Source: Canna indica (lineage: Eukaryota; Streptophyta; Magnoliopsida; Zingiberales; Cannaceae). From it: DNA of 64,000 nt. Positions 44,401-55,449 of the stretch are shown in pieces; the stretch's first letter is position 1, and each line of letters begins with the position of its first letter. The stretch is from positions 46,449,501 through 46,513,500 of the forward strand of contig CP136893.1 of assembly GCA_034359265.1 (NCBI GenBank), read 5' to 3'. A program made the position numbers and the translations under genes. Below the pieces are notes generated by a model, which was not told the DNA's origin, ran no database searches, and worked only from the letters and a program-made list of their open reading frames with translations.

Positions 44401-44597
44401 CGATGTGGAATCACCAGAAAGAAATTATCAAAATTTAAACAATTCAATTCACCCTAAGTCGTTAAATATATAAACCACAAGTCGCACTAAGGTGCAGACT
44501 TAGCCCATTGATCTAATAGCATACCCCTATCGTATTCTGACACGCTAGCAATGCCCTATATGGTGATAACTCTAGGTCGTAGTCAGACCGAACCACA

Positions 44598-44610
44598 TGC
44601 TCTGATACCA
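44598..44610 (-). other. primer-binding site of Gypsy-1
   Basis: The minus strand reads TGGTATCAGAGCA, a perfect initiator tRNA-Met PBS, 3 bp from the LTR end. Confidence 0.92.
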
Positions 44611-44613
44611 CAT

Positions 44614-45545
44614 TGTCATGCCCCATATTCAAGGTCACGTGAGCGGCCAGGGTATACATGCCTAAACCCACAGCCTAACCCATGCACATGCCAACTCATA
44701 AAATAGCGGAATAAACAACAGCTTTTATTAATAAAAAGAACCAATATAGATTTTCATTTCAAAACAGCAAGGTTTTAAATAAGTAGCTCAAGTAAGGAAA
44801 TAATTCGAAGAGCAATAGTTCTTTTAACAAATAAAAGACTGAATAAAAACATGAATGTCCCACGGGACTACAACTCCAAATACTAAAACAACAGTGCATG
44901 ACAACCTACTACAGACTCGACTATGACCCTAACTAGGACTGCTATGAGATCATGTGGCTCCATTGCCCTCCAACTACGCCAAGTGTTTAAGCCCACCTCA
45001 CCAGTCAGGCTCTGCAAAACAAAACAATGATAATGGGTGAGTTCAAAGAACTCCGTGAGCGGTTCCACCAACCCTCACAAAAACAAACATCACAGATAAG
45101 ATGCACAAGGTAAAACTCCTGACTCAAGCAGGAAAAAGTCACAAGGGAGTGACCTGCTAACAGGCCATCTAGCCACCACCTGCTTGAAGGCAACCAACAC
45201 CCAAACGGTGAAGAACAACAGGCCTAAGCCTAGCATGCCCTAAGGCAAACAACACATACTAGGATAATCGGGAAGGCCCTCTGAACTTATCCTAGTATAA
45301 ATAAACTCGGGAGTAATCGGGAAAGGCCCTCCGAACTTGCTCCATGAGACGCGTAGGGACAATCGGGATTCGCCCATCCGAACTTGTCCCTTTAAGATAT
45401 CATAAGAGTAATCGGGTAGGCCCTCCGTGCTTACTCTTAAAAGATATCACAGAAATAATCGAGAAAGGCCCTCCGAACTTATTCCTTAAAACCACCTCGA
45501 GGATAATCGAGTAGGCCCTTCGAACTTATCCCACGAGGCAAAATC
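44614..45545 (-). repeat. 5' LTR of Gypsy-1, outer part missing
   Basis: Homologous to 33698-34610, including the AGGCCCTCCGAACTT unit series (45270-45540). It stops at 45545, where copia gag sequence begins; about 1.75 kb of the LTR is lost. Confidence 0.85.
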
Positions 45546-45785
45546 AAAATAATTAGAGGGCTTAGCTACCTAAAGTGTCTTAAAACCACTTGGATTCATC
45601 TTAAATGCGCAATCATATATAGCATGCCCATATACATCACCACAACAAAAACAATGACCATGAAACTTTTTGTTATCATTTTTCTTAGCATGAGATTTAG
45701 AATTAAAATGCATAGCATGAGATTTATGATGAATAAAGGCATTCTTGAAAGAAACGTTATTCTTTCCAATTTTCTTAAAGGAAGT
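45546..45785 (-). pseudogene. TR-GAG-type gag fragment
   Basis: The minus frame gives FHGHCFCCGDVYGHAIYDC (the second knuckle of TR-GAG gag), NPSGFKTL and an Asn/His/Lys-rich linker. It joins the gypsy LTR on the left and an LTR fragment on the right, both by breakage. Confidence 0.75.
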
Positions 45786-46226
45786 AGGGATCAAAGCTAG
45801 GGTTTCCACAAGAATTTGGCTCAATGATGCTTAGGATTGATCAATGGATGTCTCAAGAATAGTAGGAGTGATGAAGATCAATATAGGAAGGTTGGGCTCT
45901 CATATATATATAGGGTAATATTAAGAGAGCTCGGTTGAAATGCATTCAATGGCTAGAAATAGAGCCGTTGTGTTTCTGCCAGTTGATTGGTCGATCGATC
46001 AAATGATCGACCGAATGGCTATTGGATATTTACAGTAGCATTTGGTCGATGTCTGGTCGACCCTTTAGTCGACCAAACCAGCGATCGAAATATGCACAGA
46101 GTGCATTTTCAGCCTAGTTCTTTCTTCGGTTCGGGTATCGACTTTCGGGTTTGGTTCTTTAGGGATCTTTGCATCATAATGAGGATTTTACAATTGATCT
46201 AGATACTGTATCTTCTCGAGCGCGTT
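45786..46226 (-). repeat. copia LTR fragment (U3/R part)
   Basis: Contains AAGCTAGGGTTTCCACAAG, a TATATATATAGGG TATA region (about 45905) and GGTCGATCGATC palindromes (45975-46085), as in the middle of the TR-GAG LTRs. Both LTR ends are absent. Confidence 0.7.
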
Positions 46227-46690
46227 TGTTGGCCCAAGGGTTATCCCTATGCCTTGAACTCTATTTTGATAATAACAAACATGAAACTAATGCATTTGTG
46301 AAGTTTTGAGTTCAGGTTGATGGTGTGATACGCGTGCGAACTTCGGTCGGAAAAATGCCAAGAAACGTCAAAACGGCTCCAACGACGATTGCATGGAAAT
46401 CCTAGGAAAAGAAATAGAAATTATTTAATATGACGCAAGGAATACATCCTAAACCTGATTGTAATATTCTCTAAGTCAAAACTCGAAAATGAAAATCGCA
46501 AGAAGAAATCAGCAAAAATAGCCGACTTCCAGGGTCCCGCTGATGGGCAACCGGCGGTTGGTCGATCGGCCCATTAGCCAGCCATCGACCGGTAGAGTCC
46601 CAAAATGGACAGTAGACTCCAATCGAGGGCCGGTTGCTTGGTCGATCGATCGACCTTCTATCGGCCATCGATCGGGCGGCGCCAATGGGC
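46227..46690 (+). repeat. copia LTR 5' part, opposite orientation
   Basis: It starts TGTTGGCCCAAGGG with the TTTTGATAATAACAAACATG block, close to the solo LTR at 7101. Palindromes lie at 46555-46680, and it is then cut by an RT fragment. GCGTT (46222-46226) may be its target site. Confidence 0.75.
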
Positions 46691-46930
46691 AATAATGTCA
46701 TCCACATAAATTTGCACAAGCAAAATATCATTTTTATTATTTTTAATAAAAAGAGAAACATCGGTTTTTCCAATGCTAAAGCCTTGATCAATCAAAAATA
46801 TGGAAAGCCTTTCATACCAAGCCCTATGGGCTTGTTTTAAGCCATATAAAGCCTTTTTAAGTTTAAAGACATGATTTGAAAACTCAAAACTTTTAAATCC
46901 CGGGGGTTGTTCAACATAAACTCTTTAAGA
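46691..46930 (-). pseudogene. copia reverse transcriptase fragment
   Basis: The minus frame reads VYVEQPPGFKSFEFSNHVFK, LKKALYGLKQAHRAWYERL and ILLVQIYVDDII, the copia RT core with the catalytic YVDD. It is too short to function. It shows that an autonomous relative of the Copia-A/TR-GAG group existed in this genome. Confidence 0.88.
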
Positions 46931-47514
46931 ATATGGATGAATGGAATCCGTAAGAGGTTAAACTCTTTAATGCAAATGCCAAGACCATTAATGCATTATA
47001 TTATGGTCTATCCATTAATGAATTTAATCGCATTTCTACTCGTAAATCTGCCTTTGTACTTTGGAATGTCCTAGAGACTACACATGAAGGCACTTCACAA
47101 GTTATGGAATCTAAGATAAACCTTCTCATGCATGATTATGAAATGTTTAAAATATTATCGCATGAATCAATTGATGCCATGTATGCTCGTTTTCAAAATA
47201 TTACAAATGGCTTATCTAACCATGCAAGAGATATAAAGGAAGAGGAGAAGGTAAGGAAGCTCATTTGTTCCCTTCCCAAAGCTTGGGAGCCAAAGGTAAT
47301 CACAATCATGGAAGCTAAGCATTTGGACACATTGAAGTTTACCGAGCTCATTGGATATCCCATGACCCATGAGATCCATATGAAGCAACACGAGGAGGAA
47401 GATGACCCCCAAAGCAAGATCATTGCTTTAAAAGCATCACATTGGGTTGAAGAACCTTCATCATCCGAAGAAGAAATGGATGACTTTGAAGAAATGACGA
47501 TGATGGCAAGGAGG
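46931..47514 (+). pseudogene. copia gag (Copia-A type), first part
   Basis: The plus frame gives MDEWNP, a stop, EVKLFNANAKTINALYYGLS, then MESKINLLMHDYEMFKIL and LICSLPKAWEPKVITIMEA, closely matching Copia-A gag at 2500-2100. It is interrupted at 47515 by an LTR and resumes at about 48576. Confidence 0.88.
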
Positions 47515-48575
47515 TGTTGGTGAAATGGCCACACTAGAGGGAGGGGTGAATAGTGTGTTTACTAATTTTTTGCCTAAATCCGGTTTTAATCATTTCTTTG
47601 GTTACTTAGACAAATTACAAGTTGAGTAGCAAGCTGAAGCAAAGTAAATGCGATAATGAAATAAACACAAGTAGAATCAATGCAAACACAATTATTTATA
47701 GTGGTTCGATCCCAATGCCTACTGCACTACCTAAGCACCCCGCTTAGGATTTCCAGACTAGCTATACTAGATTATCTTATTTCCTTTACAACGAGGACGT
47801 TTTCACTAGAGAGTCTCCGCTCTCACACCGAAGGCACTTCCACACCCGGAAGTCTCCGCCTTCCTACCGAGAGCACTCTCTCACCTCAATCCTAAGGACA
47901 ACAAGAACTAATCCTAGCAAACTATGTTTACACCGGTGGATTTAAACCTTAATCACCAAGGTTACCACCCAATTTCAAGACCTAACAACCTAGGTATTCA
48001 CAAGCTCAAATACAATGAAATAAATCACAAAAATACACAAATAATGGAGCAAATAAATAATACAACAAATACTTAGCTCCAAACACGAGTCCTAGTTCCT
48101 CTTGATGCCTCAATGATGAATCGTTCAAAGCTTGAAGGCAAGGTCAAGAATGTATCATGGAAACTAGGGTTATCAAAGGGATGACTCAAGAAATGCTTTG
48201 AGAATGATCAATAATGGCTCAATGGAAGCTTAGATAAAGGGTGGAAGGCTTGCTTAGGCTTCTATTTATAAGCCATGAGGAGATGACATGAAACAGCGAC
48301 CTCAACGGACGGAAAACTAGTTGTTTCCGCCGTCCGATCGTAGGTTCAGTCAATCGTCGGTCGACTGACTGAGCGACCGAAGGCATAGTGCCATTTTCTG
48401 GCTCATTTCGGTCGACCGGTTGGTTGACCGAATTAGCTACATCCAGTTTTTAGCAGCATTCGATTAACCGACTGGTCAACCGAAACTGGGTAGACTGGTT
48501 GGTTTAGCTCATTTCTGGGTTCCATCTTCACTAAGTCTAGTTATATAATATTTCTTAACTTTAAGTTAATAACTT
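47515..48575 (-). repeat. copia LTR inserted in gag, 5' end missing
   Basis: It starts TGTTGGTGAAATGGCC (inverse LTR end). Minus-strand TATA is at 48270-48263, with palindromes at 48345-48510. It ends within the LTR at GTTAATAACTTC, about 500 bp before the expected TG end, and gag resumes, so the rest has been deleted. Confidence 0.8.
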
Positions 48576-48776
48576 CATGAGGGGTGTCATGAGGAGTGGC
48601 AAGAGAGGCTACACTTGCTACAATTGCAACAAGATCGGACAACTAAAGAAGGATTACCCACTTCTCAAGATGACCTCTACCTCCACTCCCTACAAGAAGG
48701 ACAAGTACAAGAAGAAGAAGAAGAAGAAGAAGAAGAAGAAGAAGAAGAAGAAGACAAAGATGGCTTCTTGAGATGA
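48576..48776 (+). pseudogene. copia gag, zinc-knuckle part with expanded Lys tract
   Basis: MRGVMRSGKRGYTCYNCNKI, then GQLKKDYPLL: the knuckle C-x2-C is kept, but His and the last Cys are replaced (Q, Y). A (AAG)15 run (48709-48753) adds about 15 Lys. It ends KMAS and a stop at a position that is Cys in Copia-A, then joins a gypsy LTR. Confidence 0.8.
48709..48753 (+). repeat. (AAG)15 microsatellite
   Basis: 45 bp of perfect AAG in frame with the gag remnant. The homologous place in Copia-A has a single Lys-rich stretch, so it expanded after insertion or decay. Confidence 0.95.
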
Positions 48777-49430
48777 ATTGAAAGCTAATTATAAGACCTG
48801 AACACTTTATAAAATCATTTGACTGTTAAAAATATAAACATGATATCCATAAATCCACCAACCAAATAGTTAAACATTCAAATGATCAAACCTTTAAAGA
48901 ATAAAGTCTTTAAAACCTGAATAAACTTCTCAACATAAAATGCTGAATAAAATCTACCCAAAGTCCCATGGCCCAATTAAACAAATAAAAGAAAACAATA
49001 AATCTAAGACTTGGGTATGCACCCCGACCACGACATGTCACGAGATCCGCTGTCCCTGCCGCCACCAGCTGCACTACTACATCCCAATACCTCTATGATC
49101 ACGCTAAGGTGCTGAAAAAGATAATATAAAAGAGGGTAAGTCCAACTAGGACTTAGTGAGCAGATCAGTCCTCAAACCACCATGACCATCATTAATAATC
49201 CCAATATATAAACAAGCATATAACGATAAAAGCATAACTCAAAAAGCAATTATCAACATGCAGATCCATCCTCCTGTACATCATATAACAATCAACAATA
49301 GATATACTATCCAAGTAATAAGTACATGTCCAAATGCATCAATACATATGCCAACCCGGACCCGTCGGTCCCACATAACCACATACGGTAGGTAGTCGGT
49401 GTAGCCTTCGAACTACCACCCAGCCCTGAA

Positions 49431-51094
49431 CCATCTGTTGGCCTAAGGTTTTCTACCTTGGTCTTAATCTCGGTTTTGATGATAACAAACATGGAACTAA
49501 TGTTTCATTGAGAAAAATCGAAGAAATCAGAGAAATCGGCAAGGATGCTCGTCGACACTCAGGATTCTTCAAGAAGTTAGAGTTTAGATTTAGGGTGTCT
49601 AGAATGTGATGTAATCCTCTTTATGATGCAAAGAACCCAAAAATCAAACTCGAACCCCAAAATATGAAAACTCAAAAACCGCCCTGAAATTCACTGAGCC
49701 TAGGGAGCTCCTTGGAGGGCTATATGACCTAGACATTTTCTTGACACAAAAAATGGCGATAATTATTCCTTGGGTAAAAACTAGATAACGAGGTATTTTT
49801 GAGGGATTTTTGGAAGCCTTTAGCATACCCATATTTGACTCGGGAGATTAGAAAATTTTCATTTTTCGAAAATTTGTACTAGACCCCAAAAAACTAGATT
49901 TTGGTTCTTAAGGATTTTGATTTTATAGACATTTTTATTGAATCCAAATGGGGGGTAATCCTTATATAACATTTGTGTTTTAAAGTTATTAGCTTAAAGT
50001 TAAGAAATATTATATAAGTAGACTTAGCGAAGACGGAACAAAAAAATGAACAAACAAGCAAAGAATTCTACCCTGCCCAGGTTCGGTCGACTGACCGAAG
50101 GAGAAGGCATTTCGGTCGACCGATCTTTGCCCAAAAGCAGCAGATTGCCTTCGATCACTCGGCGGTCGCTCGGTCAGTCAATCGACGATCGGTTGGACAA
50201 GCGACCGTCACTCGGCGGTCGCTCGGTCAGTCAATCGACAATCGTTCGGACAAGCGATCGGTGGTCGGTAACGGGCAAAAATTCGCTCGTTAAGTAGAGG
50301 AAGCTCTCTCTTCTCTTCATGGCTTATAAATAGGAAGCCATGAGAGCCTTCCTTGATAATGTTGATCACCTCTAACCTCCTTGAGCCATCTTTTGATCAA
50401 TTCTAAGCCATCATTGAGTCAATCTTGTGAAAACCCTAGCTTGAGCCAAAATCCTTGATATTGCCTTCATTCCTTCATTGATTAACCATCAAAGGCATCA
50501 AGAGGAAGCTAGGAATCTTGATTTGGAGCTAAGTGTTTTATTGTTTGATTTATTTCTCCATTTAGTATTGTATTTTCTTGCTTATTTCTTTGTATTTGAG
50601 TTTGTGTAAAACCTAGACTGTGGGTCTTGAAATTAGGTGGTAGCTTTGGTGTTTGAGGTTTAAATCCACCGATGTAAACGTAGTTTACTGGGATTAGTTG
50701 AGTTATCCTTAGGTTGAGGTGAGAGAGTGCTCTCGGTAGGAAGGCGGGATACTTCCGGGTGTGGAAGTGCCTTCGGTTTGAGAGCGGAGACTTTTCAGTG
50801 TAAAGTCCTTATTGTAAGGAAACTAATTAATCTAGTTAAACTAGTTTGGAAATCCTAAGCAGGGTGCTTAGATAGTGGACTAGGCATTGGGGCCGAACCA
50901 CTATAAATAATTATGTTAGCATTGTTTACCTTGTATTTCTTATTGCTTATCATTTATATATTGCTTCCGCTTACTACTCTATTTGTGAATTGCCTAAGTA
51001 ATTTAAGAAATGATTAAAACCGAATTTAGGCAAATAGATTTAGTTAACATACTATTCACCCCCGCTCTAGTGTGGTCATTTCACGAACACCATC
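49431..51094 (+). repeat. solo copia LTR (49436-51089) with target-site duplication CCATC
   Basis: A 1654-bp LTR from TGTTGGCCTAAGG to TTTCACGAACA. CCATC occurs at 49431-49435 and 51090-51094. There is no internal sequence. Palindromes lie at 50080-50270 and TATAAATA at 50325-50332. Confidence 0.93.
50080..50332 (+). promoter_or_regulatory. LTR promoter: palindrome cluster plus TATA box
   Basis: TCGGTCGACTGACC and CGGTCGACCGATC are followed by two copies of a CGGTCGCTCGGTCAGTCAAT unit (50160 and 50214, 54 bp apart), then TATAAATAGG at 50325. This LTR variant has GGTCGCTCGGTC in place of many GGTCGACC units. Confidence 0.6.
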
Positions 51095-52820
51095 ACTTTG
51101 GGGCATTCCCTCCCCTCACCGGAACAAGCTCTTCCGAATCGTCTCTTTGGGGCATACGTTTCCCTCACCGGTCAAAATTCTGGACCATCTCTTTGGGGTA
51201 TGATCTCCCCTCACCGGCCAAAACTTTTGGAATAGTGCCAACACCGTCTCTTTGGGGCATACCCTTCCCTCACAGGCGATGCTTCCGGGATCATGCACCA
51301 AGCATAGCACACATACACATACATAGCACACTAAGGAGAATAGTCCATCCACGTAACAAATATGACATAAATATGCTATGATCATACCTCGGTCCCTCCA
51401 TGTCCTCATGCCATACATCACATCTCATATGTCTATAAGTAAATGATGCTCATTCCATGTAATTTTGAAACATAATACACACAGGCCATGAAAATATACA
51501 TAATATCATATCAGTGCATCATATAAATCATGTCATTAAGAATTAAGTATATCTCAACCTGCATATCACCACAAGCATACGGCATAGGCATGTATCAACA
51601 TAATAGAACATGTAAGCAATAAAATAATTAGTCATGAAGAGTCCTTATGCAAGGTCATAAAACATAGCGAGCATATACGATAAAAGACTAACCCCATATG
51701 ATCCCTAACCGCGCGTACTAGGGCCGGCCTACTCGCTTACCCGAGTGCTCTAAAAGCAAGGGGGGTTCGGCACCTAGAAGCTCTCCATAGGGTCATTTCA
51801 ACACAACGTTCATCCTAAATTCACATGTCTCTAAGTTCCTTATTTTTCCCAATTATAGGTCTCTACATTAGCGCATGTTCTAGAGACATATGAAAATATT
51901 CTTAATGTGAAGTCTCAATGTTTAAACACGTATCGAGATCCTATACATGGGTTATTAGGGGCCGGCCGACCCACTTAAGTCCTTAGGGAACCCTTTAGGA
52001 GGGGCGGCACACCCTATAACCCCAACCTTTCTCTTCTACCAAGAGGCAAGAAATCATTACTATCAAGAACTACCATCAAGAATCAAGAATCCCATCAAGA
52101 CACCAAAAGGGAAGGGGTGGCGGCTCCTCAAAGATTTTCCATGAGGCACGCAGCTAAGACCCAAAATCCTGATGAAGAAATCTATAGCAAACAACGTAAA
52201 AACATTCATCGATCCTTTACTCGAATTCGATACGAGAAAATTCAACTAAAAATCTGTGAAAAACCCCTATCATAGGGGTGGCGGCATTATGAAGGAGATG
52301 GGGGGAAGAGGGCTTTATCCACTCAACTTTTTGGAGAAAAACGGAGAGGAAGAAGAAGCTAGGGACCTTCCTACAATGGATGCCGACGAACTCGCGAATT
52401 TTGGCCTCCGATTTGTTCCCTCCCTACTCAGCATCGCCCCTCTCTCTCTCTCTCTCATCTTGCCTCAGGTGGCGTGCAGCTAAACCCCAGGCTGCACGCC
52501 CCAGGTGGATTTTTATGGGGTCTGGTCGACCCCAAATGACCAAAATGCCCCTCCTTAAGTGAGTCGACTTATAAAATCTATATCTAACATGTTCTAACTT
52601 TGATTCGAGTTCCGATTGAACCACTAGACTCGACTCGAGGTCCTCTATACTCTTAGCATGCTAAATCACATAAATATTATAAATAAAATTTTCCTAAATT
52701 TTTCTACATCAATTGCTTACTCGGAATTAATCCCGAAACTTTTCGCCAGCCCACGCTAACTCGAGCCTACGATCCCCTACTGAAGGACAAAATATAATTA
52801 TTAAAATTTTGGTCATAACA

Positions 52821-53715
52821 CAAATGCTACATAAGATCTATAGGGATAGGTCTAAAATGATGCTTGGGTTATCCCAATCTAAGTATATTGATATCATGTT
52901 AAGGATGTTTAATATGGAAATCAATAAAAGAGGTTACTTACCTATGAGTCATGACATTAGTCTCTCCAAGAAGATGTCCCCAAAGACACCTGAGGATAGA
53001 CAAATCATGAGTGAGATCCTTTATGCCTCGACAGTAGGACCCTTTATTTATGCGATGCTTTGCACTCAATCTAATGTCGTTTATGCGCAGGGGGTAACTA
53101 GTAGATTTCAGACAGACCCTGGAGAAGGACATTGGAAAGTTGTGAAGAACATCCCCAAGTACTTGAGAAGGACTAGATATGTTTTTTTGATATATGGAGG
53201 ATCTGAATTAAAACTGGTGGGCTACACTGACTCTAGCTTCTAGTCGGATCCAAATGATAGTAAATCCATCTAAGGGTATGTGTTTACCTTGAATGGTGGG
53301 GCAGTGAGCTGGAAGAGTTCCAAACAGAGTACTATGGCCGACTCGATGACTTAAGTTGGGTACATTGTTGCGAGCGAAGTCGCCAAGGAGGGAGTATGGA
53401 TAAAGGAGTTTATCTCTGAGTTGCGAGTCATTCCTGAGGTTGCGGGTCCAGTTCTCGTATACAATGATAATTTTAGGGTTGTTTCTTAAACAAAGGAACC
53501 ATGATCCCACCATAAATCAAAACACATCCTCATGCGATATCACCTAATCAGAGAGATCGTTGGAAGAAGAGGTGATATGAGTGTCGAGCGAGTAGACACT
53601 AATGACAATTTAGTAGATCCATTCACTAAACCATTAGGATAGCAAGAGTTCTACCACAACCTAAATTGTATGGGTATTAGATACTATGGTGATTGGCTTT
53701 AGTGCAAGTGAGTGA
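52821..53715 (+). pseudogene. Copia-D2 RT C-terminus and RNase H, broken
   Basis: It begins LHKIYRDRSKMMLGLSQSKY and continues through YASTVGPFIYAMLCTQSNVV, LIYGGSELKLVGYTDSSF, a stop, then GGAVSWKSSKQSTMADS, SHHKSKHILMRYHLIREI and DNLVDPFTKPL, with about six in-frame stops. It is the plus-strand homologue of 13548-14222 and is more decayed. It is cut on the left by the gypsy LTR. Confidence 0.9.
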
Positions 53716-54828
53716 TTGAAGGGAATAGTTGCCAATCACATGTCAATGTATTGAGAGACTATTCAAGGGTAATAAATAAAATGAGACATCTTTTCATCAT
53801 ATCCTGCATCTATAGTTGTTAATAGATTATGGTGAGCCCCATGAACCAGGGCAATGATTCTAGGGCCATGATGAGATCATGTGAGTGAGACCTATAACCC
53901 AGAGGCCCAGTTTAAAATATTCCTAGTCGTAGGATCAACGAGTAGGGGATCGATGACTCCGATAAGACTAGTACATTTGGTACTGCCCTATTATAGGGGG
54001 CAGTTGATCTCACAGTTACATATGAGGCGTCATTAATGTACAAGTTTAGGTTCTCATTAGAGAATGCATTAAAAGAATAGCCCGCTGGAAAATCCTTACA
54101 TGAGTGTCAATAGACTGTTCCTCAAGTCATATAGGTGCAAGTAATCCTCTGACCTAATGTTGTCACAGTCACCTTGTGATTGACGACCTATCGCTTCGGT
54201 GTAGACCATAGCATGGCTCGCAGGTTGTTACGGTCACCTTATGATTCATGACCTATCGCTTTGGTGTATAACCTAGCATGGCTCATAGAGATGTGTGTCG
54301 AATACTCTAGGCATAGTGCGACTGTCATGGAGGTGGATGAGCAACCAACAAGGAACCGGTTACTCCTAGTAAGAGGAGAGGACATCCTATATCTTCTAGC
54401 GAGTATCGCCTTGGAAAATCTTTGGTCAGAGTGGATATGAAAGTTGGAAAAGGGTTTGCAATCTTTCATCGTTGAGACGACGACTTGAGGGAGTGGATTA
54501 CACATAGATCGATATTAGGGTTTGACACATCTTTCATACCCTAGCCACATCCAGGACATTGTGTAGCTGAAGTATTTGATTGCACGAGAACTAACTACCG
54601 AAGGGCATTCGATACCTAGTGATTGAACCTCACACTATTCGGGTAATCATGATACATTGCTAGACGTCAATCTTGACTTGTGAGTTAAGTTACAATCATG
54701 AGATGATTGGCGATTGCATTAAATGAGTTTAATAGAGGGTTGTGAAAATTCACATAGAATGTGTTTTATCGAATTGAGAATGCTCACTTGTGCATGACTC
54801 ACTATCAGATTAGTATTGGGCCCAATGG
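53716..54828 (+). repeat. 3' LTR of Copia-D2
   Basis: It starts TGAAGGGAATAGTTGCC after the purine tract GTGCAAGTGAGTGAT. Homologous in inverse orientation to 12612-13550. The right end at GGGCCCAATGG meets another copia LTR; AATGG (54824-54828) is that LTR's likely target site, so this LTR may be cut just before its end. Confidence 0.75.
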
Positions 54829-55449
54829 TGTTGGCCTAAGCTTTTCAACCCTAGTCTTAATCTCGATTTTGATGATAATAAACATGAAACTAATGTATTC
54901 ATGAAGAAATATTTTCAGGTTCCATATCAATTTGCGTGCGTCGTCCTCAATTGAAAAAATCAAAAAAATCGGCAAGGACGGCCGTAGACACTTGGATTTC
55001 ATTGGGAAGATAGAGTTTAGATTTAGGGTGTCTAGTATGTGTTGTAAATCCTCTATTTGATGCATAAGAACCAAAAAATCGAAACCCGAACCCCAAAACA
55101 TGAAAGCACAAAAAATTAGAAATCGGCCCTGAAATTCACTAAGCCTAGGGAGCTCCTTGGAGAGCTATATGACCTAGACATTTTCTTGGCACCAAAACTC
55201 CCGGTAATTGTTCCTTAGGTAAAAACTAGTTAACGACATATTTTAAAGGAATTTTTGGAAGCCTTTAACCTACCCATATTTGACCTGGGAAATCATAAAA
55301 TTTTCAGTTTTCGTAAATTTATACTATACTCCAAAACTTAGAATTTGATTCTTAAGGATTTTGATTTTCTAGATATTTTTATTGAATCTAAATGGTCGGT
55401 GGTCGATCGACCAACCATCAGCTGGCCACCGAATGGGTGACGCCAACGA
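54829..55449 (+). repeat. copia LTR, first part (interrupted by Gypsy-2)
   Basis: TGTTGGCCTAAGC start with the TTTTGATGATAATAAACATG block, close to the solo LTR at 49436. The remaining palindromes GGTCGATCGACCAACC lie at 55395-55430. Gypsy-2 inserts at 55450. The rest of the LTR resumes at about 63460, with several hundred bp missing. Confidence 0.8.

Larger units (their letters stand above)
33698..45545 (-). mobile_element. Gypsy-1, Tekay-type Ty3/gypsy element with nested TR-GAG-2
   Basis: In minus order: 5' LTR (45545-44614, outer part lost), PBS, gag, protease, RT, RNase H, integrase (to 40226), the TR-GAG-2 insertion (36421-40225), the last codons of pol (36385-36420, matching ENL-adjacent sequence of Gypsy-2) and 3' LTR (36384-33698). 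Integrase C-terminus and chromodomain are deleted. The element interrupts Copia-D1 gag; GTAGC at 33693-33697 is the candidate target site. Confidence 0.85.
48777..52820 (-). repeat. gypsy LTR of another family (Gypsy-3), split by a solo copia LTR
   Basis: The two parts are 48777-49435 and 51090-52820. The right end reads inversely TGTTATGACC, a typical LTR start. The CTCTTTGGGGCATA-CCCTCACCGG motif repeats five times (51095-51290). The ACTAGGACTTAGTGAGCAGAT block (49135-49165) resembles the region before the end of gypsy LTRs. No coding sequence is attached; the left end is unresolved. Confidence 0.65.

Noticed and set aside
44598..44610. tRNA-Met-like matches as tRNA genes
   Set aside because: Only the 11-15 bp primer-binding sites are present; no cloverleaf can be built around any of them.
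46471..46791. 106-codon minus-strand open frame
   Set aside because: A fusion of a wrong frame of the RT fragment with LTR palindromes; the true RT frame is the one with YVDD.
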